A DNA stretch of 64,000 nucleotides from NCBI GenBank assembly GCA_963575745.1, contig CAUYUJ010016688.1, forward strand, positions 1 to 64,000. Direction: 5' to 3'. How positions within the stretch are numbered: the stretch's first letter is position 1; every line of letters begins with the position of its first letter. The notes beneath the pieces are model-generated. The model did not search any database. It saw only the letters and a list, made by a program, of their open reading frames with translations, and was not told the DNA's origin. The translations under genes and the position numbers were made by a program. Shown here one piece after another: positions 32,245-43,829 of this stretch. Source of the stretch: Prorocentrum cordatum. Its lineage: Eukaryota; Sar; Dinophyceae; Prorocentrales; Prorocentraceae.

Positions 32245-32622
32245 CGATGACGACGATGATGATGGTGATGATGAGGATGCTGCTGCTGCTGATGATGATG
32301 ATGAGGAGGATGAGGATGGTGATGGTGATGGTGATGGTGATGGTCATACTGATGATGATGATGAGGAGGAGGAGGAGGAGGCGAAGGAGGAGAGGCAGGA
32401 TTCTGAATAGGAGGAGGAGGATGAGGAGGAGGAGGAGGAGGAGGAGGAGGAGGAGGATGAGGAATCATCATAAGGAAGGACACGGATGAGGAGGAAGGGC
32501 GGGGAGGAGGAACGAGGAGGTGGAGAAGGAAGGAACATGAGGAGGAGGAGGACGTGGAGGAGGAGGAGGAGGAGGAGGAGGAGGAGGAGGAGGAGGAGGA
32601 GGAGGAGGAGGAGGAGGATCCG
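31905..32622. repeat. Composite GAG-GAT-GAG microsatellite, ~720 bp
   Basis: (GGA)n at 31905-31965, (GAT)n with GCT variants at 31970-32375, (GGA)n with interruptions at 32360-32622. Same order as 20297-21096. His-, Asp- and Ile-rich frames are artefacts. Confidence 0.95.
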
Positions 32623-32624
32623 GG

Positions 32625-32646
32625 TCCTTAGCCATTTTGGCTCAAG
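32625..32646 (+). other. Dinoflagellate spliced-leader relic (21/22)
   Basis: Reads TCCT then TAGCCATTTTGGCTCAAG; only the fourth base differs from dinoSL (T for G). It is followed by GCCGTC, with no GT donor, so it is not an SL RNA gene. It sits directly 3' of a (GGA)n tract. It should mark the 5' end of a retroposed mRNA, but I recognise no protein downstream. Confidence 0.8.
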
Positions 32647-33052
32647 GCCGTCTACGAAAAATTCGCATCCCACGGGTGCAAGGGGAGGCGGCTTCAGCCC
32701 GCTGGCCGCGCCGCGGCCCCGCGGGCGCCACTATCCATACGTTCGTCGGGTTAATCATCAGGATCTACGTGCGGACCATCGTGGTCTACGAGCGGGTCAT
32801 CAAGATTTCCGTGTGGATCATCATCAGTGTGTGGATCTCGATTTTGAGACTTCCTGGCAGCAACGCCGTGAGTCGTGACATATTCCGTTCTCGGGCGTCT
32901 GGGATATCACGCCAGACATGGACGTCAGCCAAATCCGAAATACGTCATGGTCGTTGCCGCCGCTGCTCTCCAGAAACACGACGACAAGTTTCACAGCGAA
33001 CGCAACACTGGATGCGACATGTAATCCACCAAGTGCGACAAGGAAGGACTTG

Positions 33053-33135
33053 GTGCTATACGACAGCACTCGAGGGGGATGAGGAAATACGTGCTGTACG
33101 AGGGCACGCGCGGAAACGGTGCTATACGAGAGCAC
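33053..33135. repeat. Three spaced hairpins GTGCT.TACGA..GCAC
   Basis: GTGCTATACGACAGCAC (33053-33069), GTGCTGTACGAGGGCAC (33091-33107) and GTGCTATACGAGAGCAC (33119-33135) share GTGC/GCAC arms. Function unknown. Confidence 0.5.
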
Positions 33136-33249
33136 GCAGTACTTGGTCGTGGGGGTCCCACTGCAGCAGCAACGTTGCCACCATTTCACCGCTGTGCAGC
33201 TGCAGAACCCCCCCTGCGAGCACGACGCCTACGAGTAAACACGACGGCA

Positions 33250-34130
33250 ACGACGCGGGCAACGAGTAGAGCTTCGAGGGCCCCCAGCTGAGCTCGGAGA
33301 TCCACCCACAGAGCTACGAGGACCACGAGCTGAGCTACACGGACAACAGGCAGAGCTTCGAGTGCCACCAGCTGAGCCACCCGGGGCCACCGATCGAGCT
33401 ACGAGGGGGGCCACCCGCTGCGCTTCGAGGGCTGAGGTACGAGGGTCCCCAGCAGCGCCAGGAGGGCCCCCGGCAGAGCCACCGCGGCCACGGGCAGTGC
33501 TTCGAGAGCCACCAGCAGAGCCTCGAGGGCCACCAGCCGAGCCGCCGAGGCCGCCAGCACAACTGCGAGGTCGAGCAGGCCTTCGGGGGCCATCCGGGGA
33601 GCTGCGTGCGCAATCTGCCGGGTCTCGAGGGCCACGAGCCGAGCTGCGCGAGCCGCTTTCGGAGCTACGAGGGCCGCCGCCAGCGCCACGGGCCCCAGCA
33701 GGGCCACGAGGGCCACGAGCAGAGTTTCGAGGGCGAGGCGCAGAGCTAGAAGGGCTTCCTGCGGAGCTACGAGAGCCACCAGCAGGGCTACCAGGGCCGC
33801 CAGCAGGGCTCCGAGGACCACCCGCAGAGCAGCGAGGGCCGCCAGCGGAGCCACGAGGGCCACGAGCAGAACTTGGACAGGGACGCGCAGAGCTACGACT
33901 GCTGCTGGCAGAGCCGCACGGGCCACCAGCGGAGCTCTTTGGGCCACCAGCAGGGCCGCGAGAACCACGAGCTGAGCCTCGAGGGCGACACGCAGAGTCG
34001 CGTTGGCCACGTGCGCAGCTACGAGGGCCCCGAGCTGGGCAGCGTGGGCCGCCTGGGAAGCTACGCGGGCAGCTGGCGGACCGACGATTGCGCGCGGCGG
34101 ACTTACGAGGACCGCACGCACCCCAGCAAA
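33250..34130. repeat. 21-bp minisatellite, about 42 degenerate units
   Basis: Unit of about GAGCTACGAGGGCCACCAGCA. The plus frame 33362-34243 (293 aa) becomes a heptad of the LRGPPAE type and the minus frame 33399-34148 an Ala/Leu/Val heptad. A 21-bp period keeps all frames in register, so open frames are expected by chance. Starts about 600 bp after the SL relic; whether it was ever coding is unclear. Confidence 0.75.
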
Positions 34131-34484
34131 CAGAGCTGCGGAGGCCATCCCCTGGATGCGGAGGAGTTCGCGTTATTGAATCCCCAGGAGGAGAAGGTGG
34201 AATAACACAAGCAGATGGTGGAGAAGGACGAGAGAAAAAATGAGGACGAGCACGAACTGGGCTGGTACTGCCTCGATAGAGCTGGCCAGGAGTTTGGCCA
34301 ATGTCCTGCCTATGCCATGCGGGACTGGTACCAGCAGGGCTTCGTCCCCCTGGCGTGGAGCTCCAAGTGGGGCCACCTACGCTGTTTCGGCACGTCGCCC
34401 TCCGCGAAATCTATTCGGGCGTGAGCAAGGCGTCCGTTGCATAGACACAGCTTGACCGGTACAAGTGCAACTACCACCAGTTCT

Positions 34485-34637
34485 CGGGCGGGTGGTAATC
34501 CAAATGGTTGGTGAAGAAAAGGGCCTTGAAGGGGCTCTTTAGGGCCCCTTGTGCAGCCAGTTGGTGATCCTAAAGCGCTCCTTTAGGGCCTCTTTCGTCA
34601 CCCCTCATTTGGGTCACCCACCATCACCACCCGCCCG
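34485..34637. mobile_element. Inverted-repeat element, 153 bp
   Basis: The left end CGGGCGGGTGGTAAT.CCAAATGG and the complement of the right end CGGGCGGGTGGTGAT..CCCAAATG match, and inner arms (CTCTTTAGGG / CCCTAAAG types) continue the foldback. It looks like a small non-autonomous element or a hairpin RNA locus; only one copy is seen. Confidence 0.5.
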
Positions 34638-34639
34638 AT

Positions 34640-35230
34640 GTCTTTAGTGTGCAGTGCCACTACGTCGATCTGATTTATCGTGGGGCCAACTCAGACCTTA
34701 GACCCCGAACAGTTCCGTCCGCTCAGCCCGCCCTCCTTCGCGCCTCTGTGGCAGGTGTTGTTTGGCTTTTTTGGCTCTAGGGCACTGGGTGCGACCTCGA
34801 TCTCCTTGTCCTTCCTTCCTCCAGTCATAGCTCTTTGCGGCCCGGAAGCCTGGCCCAGTTTTAATTCAAACTCAGTGTATCACACCCCTGCAGCCCTGGT
34901 GCTGCTATGCTCCCGCGTGCGACTTAGTTTAGTCAGCACGCGCGTGGGGGTAGCAGTCACATACCGTCGCAAAAATAGCGCACGGTGCCCTTCTTCCGCT
35001 CCCTCCCCTTTCGGACAAGTGCACTCGCTGGCGTCTAGGGGCATCGCCGCCGCCGCGAGCCGAGCGCCCGCTGCAGGCGTGCGGGAACCGCGGTGGCGGA
35101 TCGGGGATGACCGCTCTCTGGTCTTGCGCAGCAGGAGGAGGCGGGGGACAGGTGCAAGCGCCTTGCATTATGCCTAATAAGGTGTTGTCGGAGGGGGATG
35201 AAGCGAGGGGGAGACCGAGAGGTGGGGAAA
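34640..35230. other. Intergenic, no recognised gene
   Basis: Mixed sequence with no motif or repeat that I recognise. Confidence 0.4.
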
Positions 35231-35237
35231 TCTATCG

Positions 35238-35278
35238 CTATATATGTATATATATATATGTATATATGTATATGTATG

Positions 35279-35315
<37 letters not shown>

Positions 35316-35372
35316 CAAGTGTGTATATACATATATATATGTATATATATATACACGTATATATGCATACAT
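35238..35372. repeat. (TA)n / TATG microsatellite at the 5' side of element 2
   Basis: TATATATGTATATA units over ~135 bp. A matching TATATATTTATATACATATA tract lies at 39456-39485, just after the element's last coding frame. Confidence 0.9.
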
Positions 35373-35454
35373 AGTTCGATCAACATTCATATTCATGTAT
35401 CGGGCGGGCTGCTTGCTGCTGGCGATGGACGCTGTTGGGTTGTAGTCTGCCGGC

Positions 35455-35853
35455 ATGGTTGAGCGAGGAGAACTTACTGAGCTGCAGCAGAATTTGCATG
35501 GAGGATTGGAGGAGGTCGGCAACCTCAGGATCGCTATAGATGCGTCACTGCAGGCCTCATTGGAGGAGCTTTTGAATGAGCATGGAGTGGACGCAGACTT
35601 GGCTGAAGTCGTGCGCTCTGAGCTGCAAAGCCGGTTGGAGCCTCTCCGTAGACGAGTAGAGCCTTTGATCGGTGAACGTCTTGCTCCCCTCCAGCGTCGA
35701 CTCGAACACCTCCAGAGCCAACTCGCTGGCTTGCATGAATCCTTGCCCTCTCGTCGTTCTCGCACTTTGCCATCTATCCCGGCGTCTGCGCCAGGCATGT
35801 TTGCGGTTGGCGGTGATTCTGGGACGATTCAGTCAGAATTCAAATGCAGTTGA
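35455..35853 (+). CDS. Element 2 ORF1, 132-aa coiled-coil protein
   Basis: Short acidic/basic helical protein: residues about 5-100 are rich in Leu, Glu, Gln and Arg with heptad-like spacing ([15 protein letters not shown] to [12 protein letters not shown]), then a Ser/Pro tail. Its last 10 bases overlap the start of the endonuclease ORF (ATG at 35844 in the -1 frame), so stop and restart could couple the two. By position it is the ORF1 of a non-LTR element. Unusually short for an ORF1; there may be an N-terminal part lost upstream in the TA tract. Confidence 0.6.
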   Translation: MVERGELTELQQNLHGGLEEVGNLRIAIDASLQASLEELLNEHGVDADLAEVVRSELQSRLEPLRRRVEPLIGERLAPLQRRLEHLQSQLAGLHESLPSRRSRTLPSIPASAPGMFAVGGDSGTIQSEFKCS

Positions 35854-36935
35854 TATCATGGAATATTCAAAAACGACCAGTAGGACGATTACGACATGTA
35901 TTGAAAGATCTACGCAGGCGTTATGGTGATACTATCTTCGTTTCTCTTCAAGAAGTTCCTCGCTGGGGTGTTTGCTCTCATTATGGGCTAGCCGTTCGCA
36001 CCACTTCCTTCAGTGACGTCGCTCTCTTGATACCGACGTCGATGTTGGAAAACATACGTCGGGAGAGCTTTGGTGCCTACTGGGGTGTGGTAGTCGTGGA
36101 CAGCCTCATCATTGCTTCGGGGCACGTGTTGGACTATGGCACTGCTGAGCGCGCGGAGTCGGACACACTCCGACGTTTACAAGATGCCATCGCGACTGCG
36201 TTGCACAAAGTGAGGCAGGCAGGGAGGTCGCCCACACTATTTGTTGGACTTGACGCCGATGTTTCTTTGCAGCTGGACGTAGAACACACTGCTGGGCGCA
36301 TTGTGGCGCGACCGCTGCGTTCGCACCGGCGGGGTATGCAGCGCGCACTTCTACAGTTTCTCACTTCTCTGCAGCTGCGTGTGCACAACACCTTTGGCGG
36401 CATGGATTTGGAGAAGTATGTATATGCCAAAGTAGGGCGAGAACGGGCGTCGCGTACGAAATCTCAGATAGATTTTGTCTCCTCTTCATTGCCAGACGAA
36501 TTTCATGCAAAACCAGACTGTGACATCGATGGGGCATCAGGAACAGAGCTGCGCAAATCAGATCATTGTCCAGTTGTGGGGGAGTTTATCGCGCCCATGC
36601 ATGCAGCTGCCGCCAGGGCCACGCCGATGCGGAAGGTCGCCCGGAAGTTGATGCAGGGCTGGGATTTTCAAACTTTGGTTGATAAGGCACGTTTCCGGCA
36701 CCTTATTTCCCAGAGTTGGGGAGATTGCAATACCGCTGATCTTCAGAGATGTGTTGGTGTTGTTCAGGAAGCGCTTCAGAGCCATGGGCAATCTTTCGAT
36801 ACAACCGTATTCGATGAGGATGCTGCGGCGGTATCAGGGCGCCCGGAAAAGGAAAATGAGCACAAGCACGCGAGGCTTTGCAAGGCCTTGCGAAGAGTTC
36901 TGGAAGCAACAATGTGGCTCCGCCTACTCATCTAA
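35844..36935 (+). pseudogene. Element 2 ORF2 part 1: APE-type endonuclease
   Basis: 363-codon frame with all APE landmarks: SWNIQ (N7), SLQEV (E37), GLDAD (D137, D139) in place of GDFN, SQIDFV (D210) and SDHCPV (D240, H241). After residue ~345 the frame ends (WLRLLI, stop), while a likely continuation goes on in another frame from about 36910. The endonuclease nicks target DNA to prime reverse transcription. The domain itself looks intact; the ORF as a whole is broken. Confidence 0.8.
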
Positions 36936-37290
36936 CCTGTGATGGGGGATCCACTGCGGACCGCACGCAATGGGCAGAAGCATTAGCGAGACTTGCCGAG
37001 GAGAAGTTTACGACGGACTCTGGACACGAAGCAGCGTGGGATTCTTTGTTAACCATGTTGCGATCCACAGCGCAGGCATGTTCGCTAGACGGGCACCCTG
37101 TCCATCCACCATCTTTCACAGACTTTCTAGACCAGCTTTCGCGCTTGCGGGTAAAAAACGGCATCCGGAGCAGATTTTCTGGAGGGCGCAGCGTGGAGAC
37201 AGGTGCCCCATTAGATGAAGACACGATTGTACGATTTATTCCAAGAGATGTTCACGGATATTTTCTGGCAGACGCATGTCGTGGATAGTT
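36905..37290 (+). pseudogene. Element 2 ORF2 part 2: linker between EN and RT (shifted frame)
   Basis: Continues in the frame of 36878-37288 (TQWAEALARLAEEKFTTDSG .. RVKNGIRSRF). It ends at 37288 while RT-like text resumes in a third frame from about 37270, so two frameshifts bound this part. No catalytic motif is expected here. Confidence 0.55.
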
Positions 37291-37754
37291 GGCAAATGTT
37301 TGAACTTCTTGGAATACCCAAGGTGACAGTTCAAGAGTCTTCCAGGGTTTTTCGGTGGCTTGGAATTATCGATCACATCTGCAAGTGGTACGGTGCCACA
37401 GTCCACACAGCTGTATCCAGGTGCATCGGGACTCCGAGCAATTCGCGTACCTTTGGATATAAACTTAGAGTTTCAGTGAATGACTGCTTTTCAGTTCTTT
37501 ACGAAGTTTTGTGTTATTCTAGTACACGGGCCGACTCCTCGTTGGTATTAGGCTCGCAAGATATACGCACGGCTTTCGACTCTGTTGAGCACGTTGACAT
37601 GTTTGGGCAACTTTGGGAAGCAGGCGCGAGTGCTCATCAAGTGCTGGCGCTCGCCAGGGACTACCACGAGTTGAAAGTCTCGCTCAATGTACCCGGCACC
37701 GCGACAACATGCGGCGTGCCTATGGGCAAAGGCATGAGGACGGGAGGCAAGTAG
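37215..37754 (+). pseudogene. Element 2 ORF2 part 3: reverse transcriptase fingers and palm
   Basis: Contains WQMFELLGIPK, FRWLGIIDHICKWY, motif A LGSQDIRTAFDSVEH and motif B region TTCGVPMGKGMRTGG. The frame then meets TAG at 37752-37754, but the text after the stop in the same frame (EPSVFVQMFDAALEPSAREW) still reads like RT, so this is a nonsense mutation in an old copy. Confidence 0.8.
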
Positions 37755-39418
37755 GAGCCTTCGGTCTTTGTCCAGATGTTCGATGCTGCCTTGGAGCCGT
37801 CGGCTAGGGAGTGGGACACCTTAGGCTATGGTTTTTGCTTCGCCAGACAGGCCGGGCCATTGCAAATGTTAATTGGGTCGACAATACGCTTATATTAGTG
37901 TCAAACGTCCAGGAGTGGCATTTCATGACAGCAAGTACGACAGAAGTGTTCGAAAACAAATATGCGTGGAGTTGGGAAGCCATCGTCGCTTGAGGTCTTG
38001 GCAGTGGGTGTCACTTTGAAGCCGTGCGACCTTCAAATCAATGTGGACGGCAACCACCTTCAACACAAACATGTGGATCGCATGGAAGCTCTTGGAGGAT
38101 TGCTGAGCCAGGAGAGCCCGACGGCAAAGATGATCGCACATAGAGTCGGCGAGGCAGACCAATGTTATTTCAAATGCCAGAAACCGATTCGGGGTAAGGC
38201 GCCAGTGAGTCTGAAGTTGCAGGCCTACGCCAATAAGCCGCGCGCATGCGCGCTGTTTCTTGCTTCTGTGGTGCATTGAACTGCGGCCGCGCTGCGAGAC
38301 GCACTCCGTTGGGAACGCGACGTTTTGAGACGCTCCTTCAAGTTCAGGCGGCGGCCCGGGGAAGGCCGCATGGAGTTCCATCGACGGACGGCGCGTCAGT
38401 TGGACTGGTGGTTCATATATTCAAACATTGACCCCGTGCACGTTGTCATGTTGGAGCGCGTGTACACGTATTCTTGGAAAGAAGAGACGGTGGGCCGTCT
38501 TGCCTCGTATATTCGTGTTGATCGTGGCTGGGAGTGGTGGAGTTTGCTCAAAGACGTTTCAACGGCGCGCCGCGCCGCCCGCGGCATTCGCAGGCACACA
38601 GGGCAGCAAACTGTTGCGGACGCAATCATTTTCGAGACTTGGGGCGGGCAATGGCGCAAACGTTTGGACGCCGCCCAGTGCAGGGAGGAATGGATGAAGG
38701 GCAGGGGCCAGTTTGTCAGTGAGGCATGCGCTGCCTTGGGGCGCCCAGGCGTTCGCGATGCCGTGTCGCAGGAATTGCCCGCTGCGCCGCCTACCAAGAG
38801 GAGCAAAACGACAGATTGGAGCCTTCAGTCCATGCCGTCGCCCCTCGCCTTGCCCAGGGACAGCCTCTGGTGTGCGACATCGCCCAAGCCTCAATTGGAG
38901 TTTGTTGTCGGCAACAAGGTTTTGGCGGAGATAGGGAACGGCGTCGCCGGCGTCACGAACGAGTACTACCGGGAGCCTTTGGACCGCATCCGCACGAACT
39001 TGCGCTACTTCTTCAACCACCATTTCGAATGCGAAGGCTTGTTTATGGACCCGTTGGATCGGAGGCATCGGGAATTCAACGCCGCAGCGGACCATGTCGC
39101 CAATTGCGTACTAACGCACAACGTGGACTATCACACCGTGTGCGAGGATACGGCGATGGAGGCGATGCCGTCATCCCTCGGCTTGCAGATTTTCTCGGAC
39201 GGGGGCTTCAGCGACGGTCGTGGGGCCATAGCCGACGTGCTGATGCTTGTGGTCCATGTGAACGACGTTGTAGAGACGAGGCCGCTTGGGTCATAGGACA
39301 ACGGCTGCAACCCACATTCTCTGCTTTTCATGCCGAAGTCGCAGCTCTGGACACAGCGGTTAGCACGGCGAGAGCACTAGTGGAAGGCAGGACACGGAAA
39401 CGTAGAAGGCATCATTAA
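37755..39418 (+). pseudogene. Element 2 ORF2 part 4: RT motif C, thumb and RNase H remnant
   Basis: Frame changes at about 37830 and 37950. Motif C reads NWVDNTLILV (about 37872-37901), with Asn in the second Asp position; this may be decay or a lineage variant. WKPSSLE-like text (KPSSLEVLAVG) follows at 37977 on. An in-frame TGA lies at 38277-38279, after which RT C-terminal text continues (DALRWERDVLRRSF, RRTARQLDWW). RNase H begins at FSDGGFSDG (about 39194-39220); after another frame change near 39260 AFHAEVAALDTAVS (about 39325-39365) carries the expected Glu. The domain stops at 39418 (RKRRRHH), so the third and fourth acidic residues are missing. Confidence 0.75.
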
Positions 39419-39455
39419 GCGTGTGTGGTGATAGCAACACGATCAGTGGCGCCTT

Positions 39456-39485
39456 GCATATATATTTATATACATATATATATAC
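39456..39485. repeat. (TA)n at the 3' side of element 2
   Basis: CATATATATTTATATACATA units about 40 bp after the last coding frame and 15 bp before the leader of satellite array 3. Confidence 0.85.
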
Positions 39486-39499
39486 AGACAGAAACATTC

Positions 39500-40256
39500 G
39501 CCTGGCGACGGACCCAACCAGATGCAGTTGTGAGTGCCGCAGTTGTGAGGATCGTCGTCGGTGGAACTCTCTATGGCGCCACACAACGTGTGAGGGGCGT
39601 GCCGATCTTGGGAGGTGGGCGGGTGCGTGTGAACCCTCCCACTGGCACCTTCGGTGGGGCTCCCTATAGGGCCACGAAGCGTGTGAGGGGTGTGTCGAAA
39701 CGGCCGTGACGCCCACATGCGATCTGCGCCACAGGGACTTTCGGTGGAGCTCGGGGCCACGAGACGTGTGAGGGGTGTGCCGAAACAGGCGTGTCGCCTA
39801 CATGCGAACTGCACCACTGGGACCTTCGGTGGAGCTCCCTATGGGGTCACGAAGCGCGTGAGGGGTGTGCCGAAACGGGCGCGACGCACACATATGAACT
39901 GCACCACTGGGATTTTCGGTGGAGCTCCCTATGGGGTCACGAAGCGCGTGAGAGGTGTGCCGAAACGGGCGCGACGCCCACATGCGAACTGCACCACTGG
40001 GATTTTCGGTGGAGCTCCCTATGGGGCCGCGAAGCGTATGAGGGGTGTGCCGAAACGGGCGTGACGCCCACATGCGAACTGTACCACTGGGACCTTCGGC
40101 GGAGGTCCTCACGGGGCCACGAAACGTGTGAGGGGTGTGCCGAAATAGAGACGATGCAGGGATGGGAGGAGGGAGGGAGGGGGAGGAGGAGGAGGAAGGA
40201 ATGAACGCGGGACGCTGTCTCTTCAAAGCGACGACCCAACTCCACAGGATGGTTGG
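39500..40256 (+). repeat. 90-bp hairpin satellite, array 3, with leader and trailer
   Basis: Leader 39500-39550 (GCCTGGCGACGGACCCAACC, GCAGTTGTG), then about 7 monomers; GTGTGCCGAAA starts recur at exactly 90-bp steps (39862, 39952, 40042, 40132 approx.). Trailer 40203-40256 (GAACGCGGGACG, GTCTCTTCAAAGCGA, AGGATGGTTGG) matches that of array 1 in inverse. It abuts the 3' flank of element 2. Confidence 0.88.
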
Positions 40257-40259
40257 AAC

Positions 40260-40980
40260 AACAAGAAGAGCGGTTGGGAGGGAAACCGGATCTCCGACGA
40301 TAACCTTTTCTTCGCTGCGTGGTCCCAGAGGTCCCGCACCCCTTGAGTGTTTTTTCGTCCCGATCCAGTTTTGATGACCCCCAAACACAACATTGGGCAC
40401 CAGAGGCCGAAATCGCATCGTTGGATATCTGTGAGCAGGAGAGGTGTGCAGCACACGTGCGCCTGGGCGTGCGAGCGCCACGAAGACAGCCTTAGTGACC
40501 AGCGCAGTCGGCCAGCACGCGTCCCTCGATGAGGCGCGCGAGAGTTTGACGCCGAGCCCTGCGCTTCAGGAGGGGGACCTCAGGAAGGGCCCCCCCTCAA
40601 CGCGTCCTCTCCCCTGTGTGTACCCTCTCTCTCGCCTCCCTGCTCCCCCCATCCGCTGCCATATTGACTCTGGTGTTGACACTGGGATTCCCTTTGCCTT
40701 CACGGAGGATTCCTCTACCGTCTTCGTCCTACGGATCTCGGGCCCATCCACGCGTCCTCTCCCTCCCGCTGTGCGCTGCCGCCGTCTTCCGTCCATCCTC
40801 CCCAGACCCCCCGCGTCGTGAAAAACTGTGACCGGGATTTATTGTTGTAGTCTTCGGCCGTTGGGTTGCCCTCGCCTGGCCCTGGCACCGTAAGAAAACG
40901 GTTCACGACGATCCTGGTGAACGGGTCGATGCCTCTGGGGGCCGACGTCCGTGACAAAATCATGGCGTCAGGGGTCTGGC
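40260..40980. other. Intergenic, no recognised gene
   Basis: CTGGCACCGTAAGAAAACGG near 40880 resembles the GGGACCGT..AAA..GATTCGGG text at 3736, 4577 and 7594, a small dispersed repeat. Nothing else is recognised. Confidence 0.45.
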
Positions 40981-40990
40981 CCGCCCATTC

Positions 40991-41103
40991 TCCTCCTCCT
41001 CCTCCTCCTCCTCCTCCTCCTCCTCCTCCTCCTCCTCCTCCTCTCCTCCTCCTCCTCCTCCTCCTCCTCCTCCTCCTCCTCCTCCTCCTCCTCCTCCTCC
41101 TCC
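40991..41103. repeat. (TCC)n microsatellite
   Basis: About 110 bp of near-pure CTC units. Confidence 0.95.
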
Positions 41104-41434
41104 CTGTTTACTCCGCCACCTTCCGTCCCTCCTCTCGCTCCCCTTCGCCCCTCGCCCTCGGTGCCGACGATGCAGCTCGGAGCCTTCGGGCCCCCCCCCC
41201 ACGTGCGCGATCAGGTGAGCTGCGCTGCGCTCGGCGAGGCCCTCGGCTCGCAGCAGGAGCCAGCCAGCGCACCTGCCCCCCCACCCCCCCGCAGCGCTGG
41301 ACGGGGCGGCGCTCGCGCCCCGCGTCTCTCGTGGGTGGGGGTGCGCTTGGAGGTCTGGGGGGGGGGCCCGGGACGAAGCGCCAGAGGGAGCGGGAGAAGC
41401 AGAGCGAGCAGAGGAGACGAAACTGGGGGCAGGA

Positions 41435-41630
41435 TGATGATGCTGATGATGGTGATGATGATGACGATGATGATGATGCTGACGAGGATGAGGATGAGGA
41501 TGATGAGGATGTTGATGATGATGGCGATGATGGTGCTGACGTGCTGATGATGATGTTGATGATGATGATGATGGTGATTAGGAGGATGATGATACTGCTG
41601 CTGCCGATGATGATGCTGATGATGATGGTT

Positions 41631-41698
<68 letters not shown>

Positions 41699-42284
41699 AG
41701 TCATGAGGATGATGACGACGCTGATTCTGCGTCTGCTGATTAGCATGCGTCTGCTGGTAATGATGACGATGATGATGATGATGCTGATGGTGGTGGTGGT
41801 GGTGATGTTGATGATTACGATGTTGCTGCGGGTGACGATGACGATGACTATGGTGATGTTGACGATGATGATGCTGCTGCTGATGATGATGACAATGCCG
41901 ACGATGATGATGCTGCTGACGATGATGCTGATGCTGACGATGAACATGCTGCTTATGATGATGATGCCGCTGCTGCTGATGCTGCTGCTGATGATGCTGA
42001 TGGTGGTGGCGATGCTTATGCTGACGCTGCTGCTGCTGATTATGATTAGGATGAAAATGATGATGCTGAGGATGATAGTGATGGTTATGATGTGGATGAT
42101 GACGATGATACTGAGAATGATGCTGATGGTGATGTCGATACTGCGTTTGATGATGATGTTGATGATGATGGTGGTGGTGGTGGTGGTGATGATGGCGATG
42201 ACGATGATGATGATGCTGATGATGATGACGATGTTGCTGATGATACTGATGATGTGGATGATGATGATGATGATGATGCTGCTA

Positions 42285-42323
<39 letters not shown>

Positions 42324-42559
42324 CTGACGCTGATGCTGATGATGCTGATTATGACGATGATGGTAATGCTGATGATGATGTTGATGATGATGACGCTACT
42401 GATGGTGTTGGGGTTGCTGGTCTTGACGATGTTGGCGATGATGATGCGTTTGCTGCTGCTGATGAGGCTTCTGGTGATGCTGATGATGCTGATGATGAGG
42501 ATGGAAGGGATGACGATGATGACGATGATGGTGATGATGATGATGATGATGATGATGAC

Positions 42560-42599
<40 letters not shown>

Positions 42600-43182
42600 G
42601 TGGTGGTGATGATGATAATGCTGCTGCTGATGCTGATGACGATCATGCTGATGATGACGATGCTGATGCTGATGATGCTGATGATGATGACGAGGACTAC
42701 GACTATGATGGTGATGATGGTGATGATCATGATGATTCTTCTGATGCTGCTGATGCTGACGATGATACTTATGATGATGGCGGTGATGATGTGATGGTGC
42801 TGATGTCATTGAAATGGGGGTGACGATGCTGCTGATGATGATGATGATGATGCTGAGTTTTTTTTTCTGCTAGTGCTGTTGGTATCGGTGATGCTACCGA
42901 TGATGGTGGTGTTGATGATGCTGATGGTGATGATGACGGTGATGACGACGATGATTATGACGATGATGCTACCGATGATGACGTTCTTGTTGATGTTGGT
43001 GATGGCGATGATGTTGATGATGGTGATGGTGATTATGATGCTGACAGTGACGTCGACGTCGACCCTTGTCATGATGATGATGCTGATGCTGATGCTGATG
43101 ATGCTGATGATTGTGGTGATGGTGTTTTTGATTTTGCGGATGATAACGTCGACCACGACGACAACGATGATGATGATGCTAG

Positions 43183-43229
<47 letters not shown>

Positions 43230-43657
43230 GCAATGATAATGTCGATGACGATGACGATGAGGATGATGCGGCTTCTGATGATGCCGATCATTATGATGAT
43301 GGTGACGATGATGACGATGATGCTGATGGTGTGGATGATGGTGATTCCACCATGATGGTGCTGTTTATGTTGCTGATATCGATGGTGATGATGATGTTGG
43401 TGGTGATGCTGATGATCTCGATGACGATGATGCTGCTGATGATGATGATGATGATGGTGATGCGGATGTCGGTGACGATGATAAGGCTGATGACGATGAT
43501 GACGCTGATGATGATGAAGATGCTGATGCTGATGATGACGCTTACGATGATGAGGATGATGATGCTTTTGGTGACAGTGGTGTTGTGGATGACGATGGTG
43601 ATGACGACGGCGACGACGACGATGACGATGATGATGGTGACGACGACGATGATGATT

Positions 43658-43717
<60 letters not shown>

Positions 43718-43800
43718 AAAGATGATGATGGTGATGATGGTGATGCTGATGATGATGCTGCTGATGATGATGCTGATTATGATGATGCTGAATCTGATGA
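41435..43800. repeat. 2.4-kb interrupted (GAT)n microsatellite
   Basis: GAT units dominate, with GCT, GAC, GGT and TTG variants throughout; perfect runs at about 41630-41698, 42535-42598, 43185-43228 and 43650-43715. Frames of 150-640 codons (poly-Met/Leu, poly-Asp, poly-Ile, poly-His) cross it on both strands because GAT and its variants give no stop in most frames. Not a gene on this evidence. Confidence 0.95.
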
Positions 43801-43829
43801 TGCCCGCCAAACTATTGCGAGGCATGTAT

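Noticed and set aside
33362-34243. Collagen-like or antifreeze-like secreted protein
   Set aside because: The heptad comes from a degenerate 21-bp minisatellite open in both directions, with no signal peptide or conserved ends.
40866-42823. Long poly-Met/Leu, poly-Asp and poly-Ile frames (up to 642 codons)
   Set aside because: They are translations of the GAT-type microsatellite, open on both strands; no domain.
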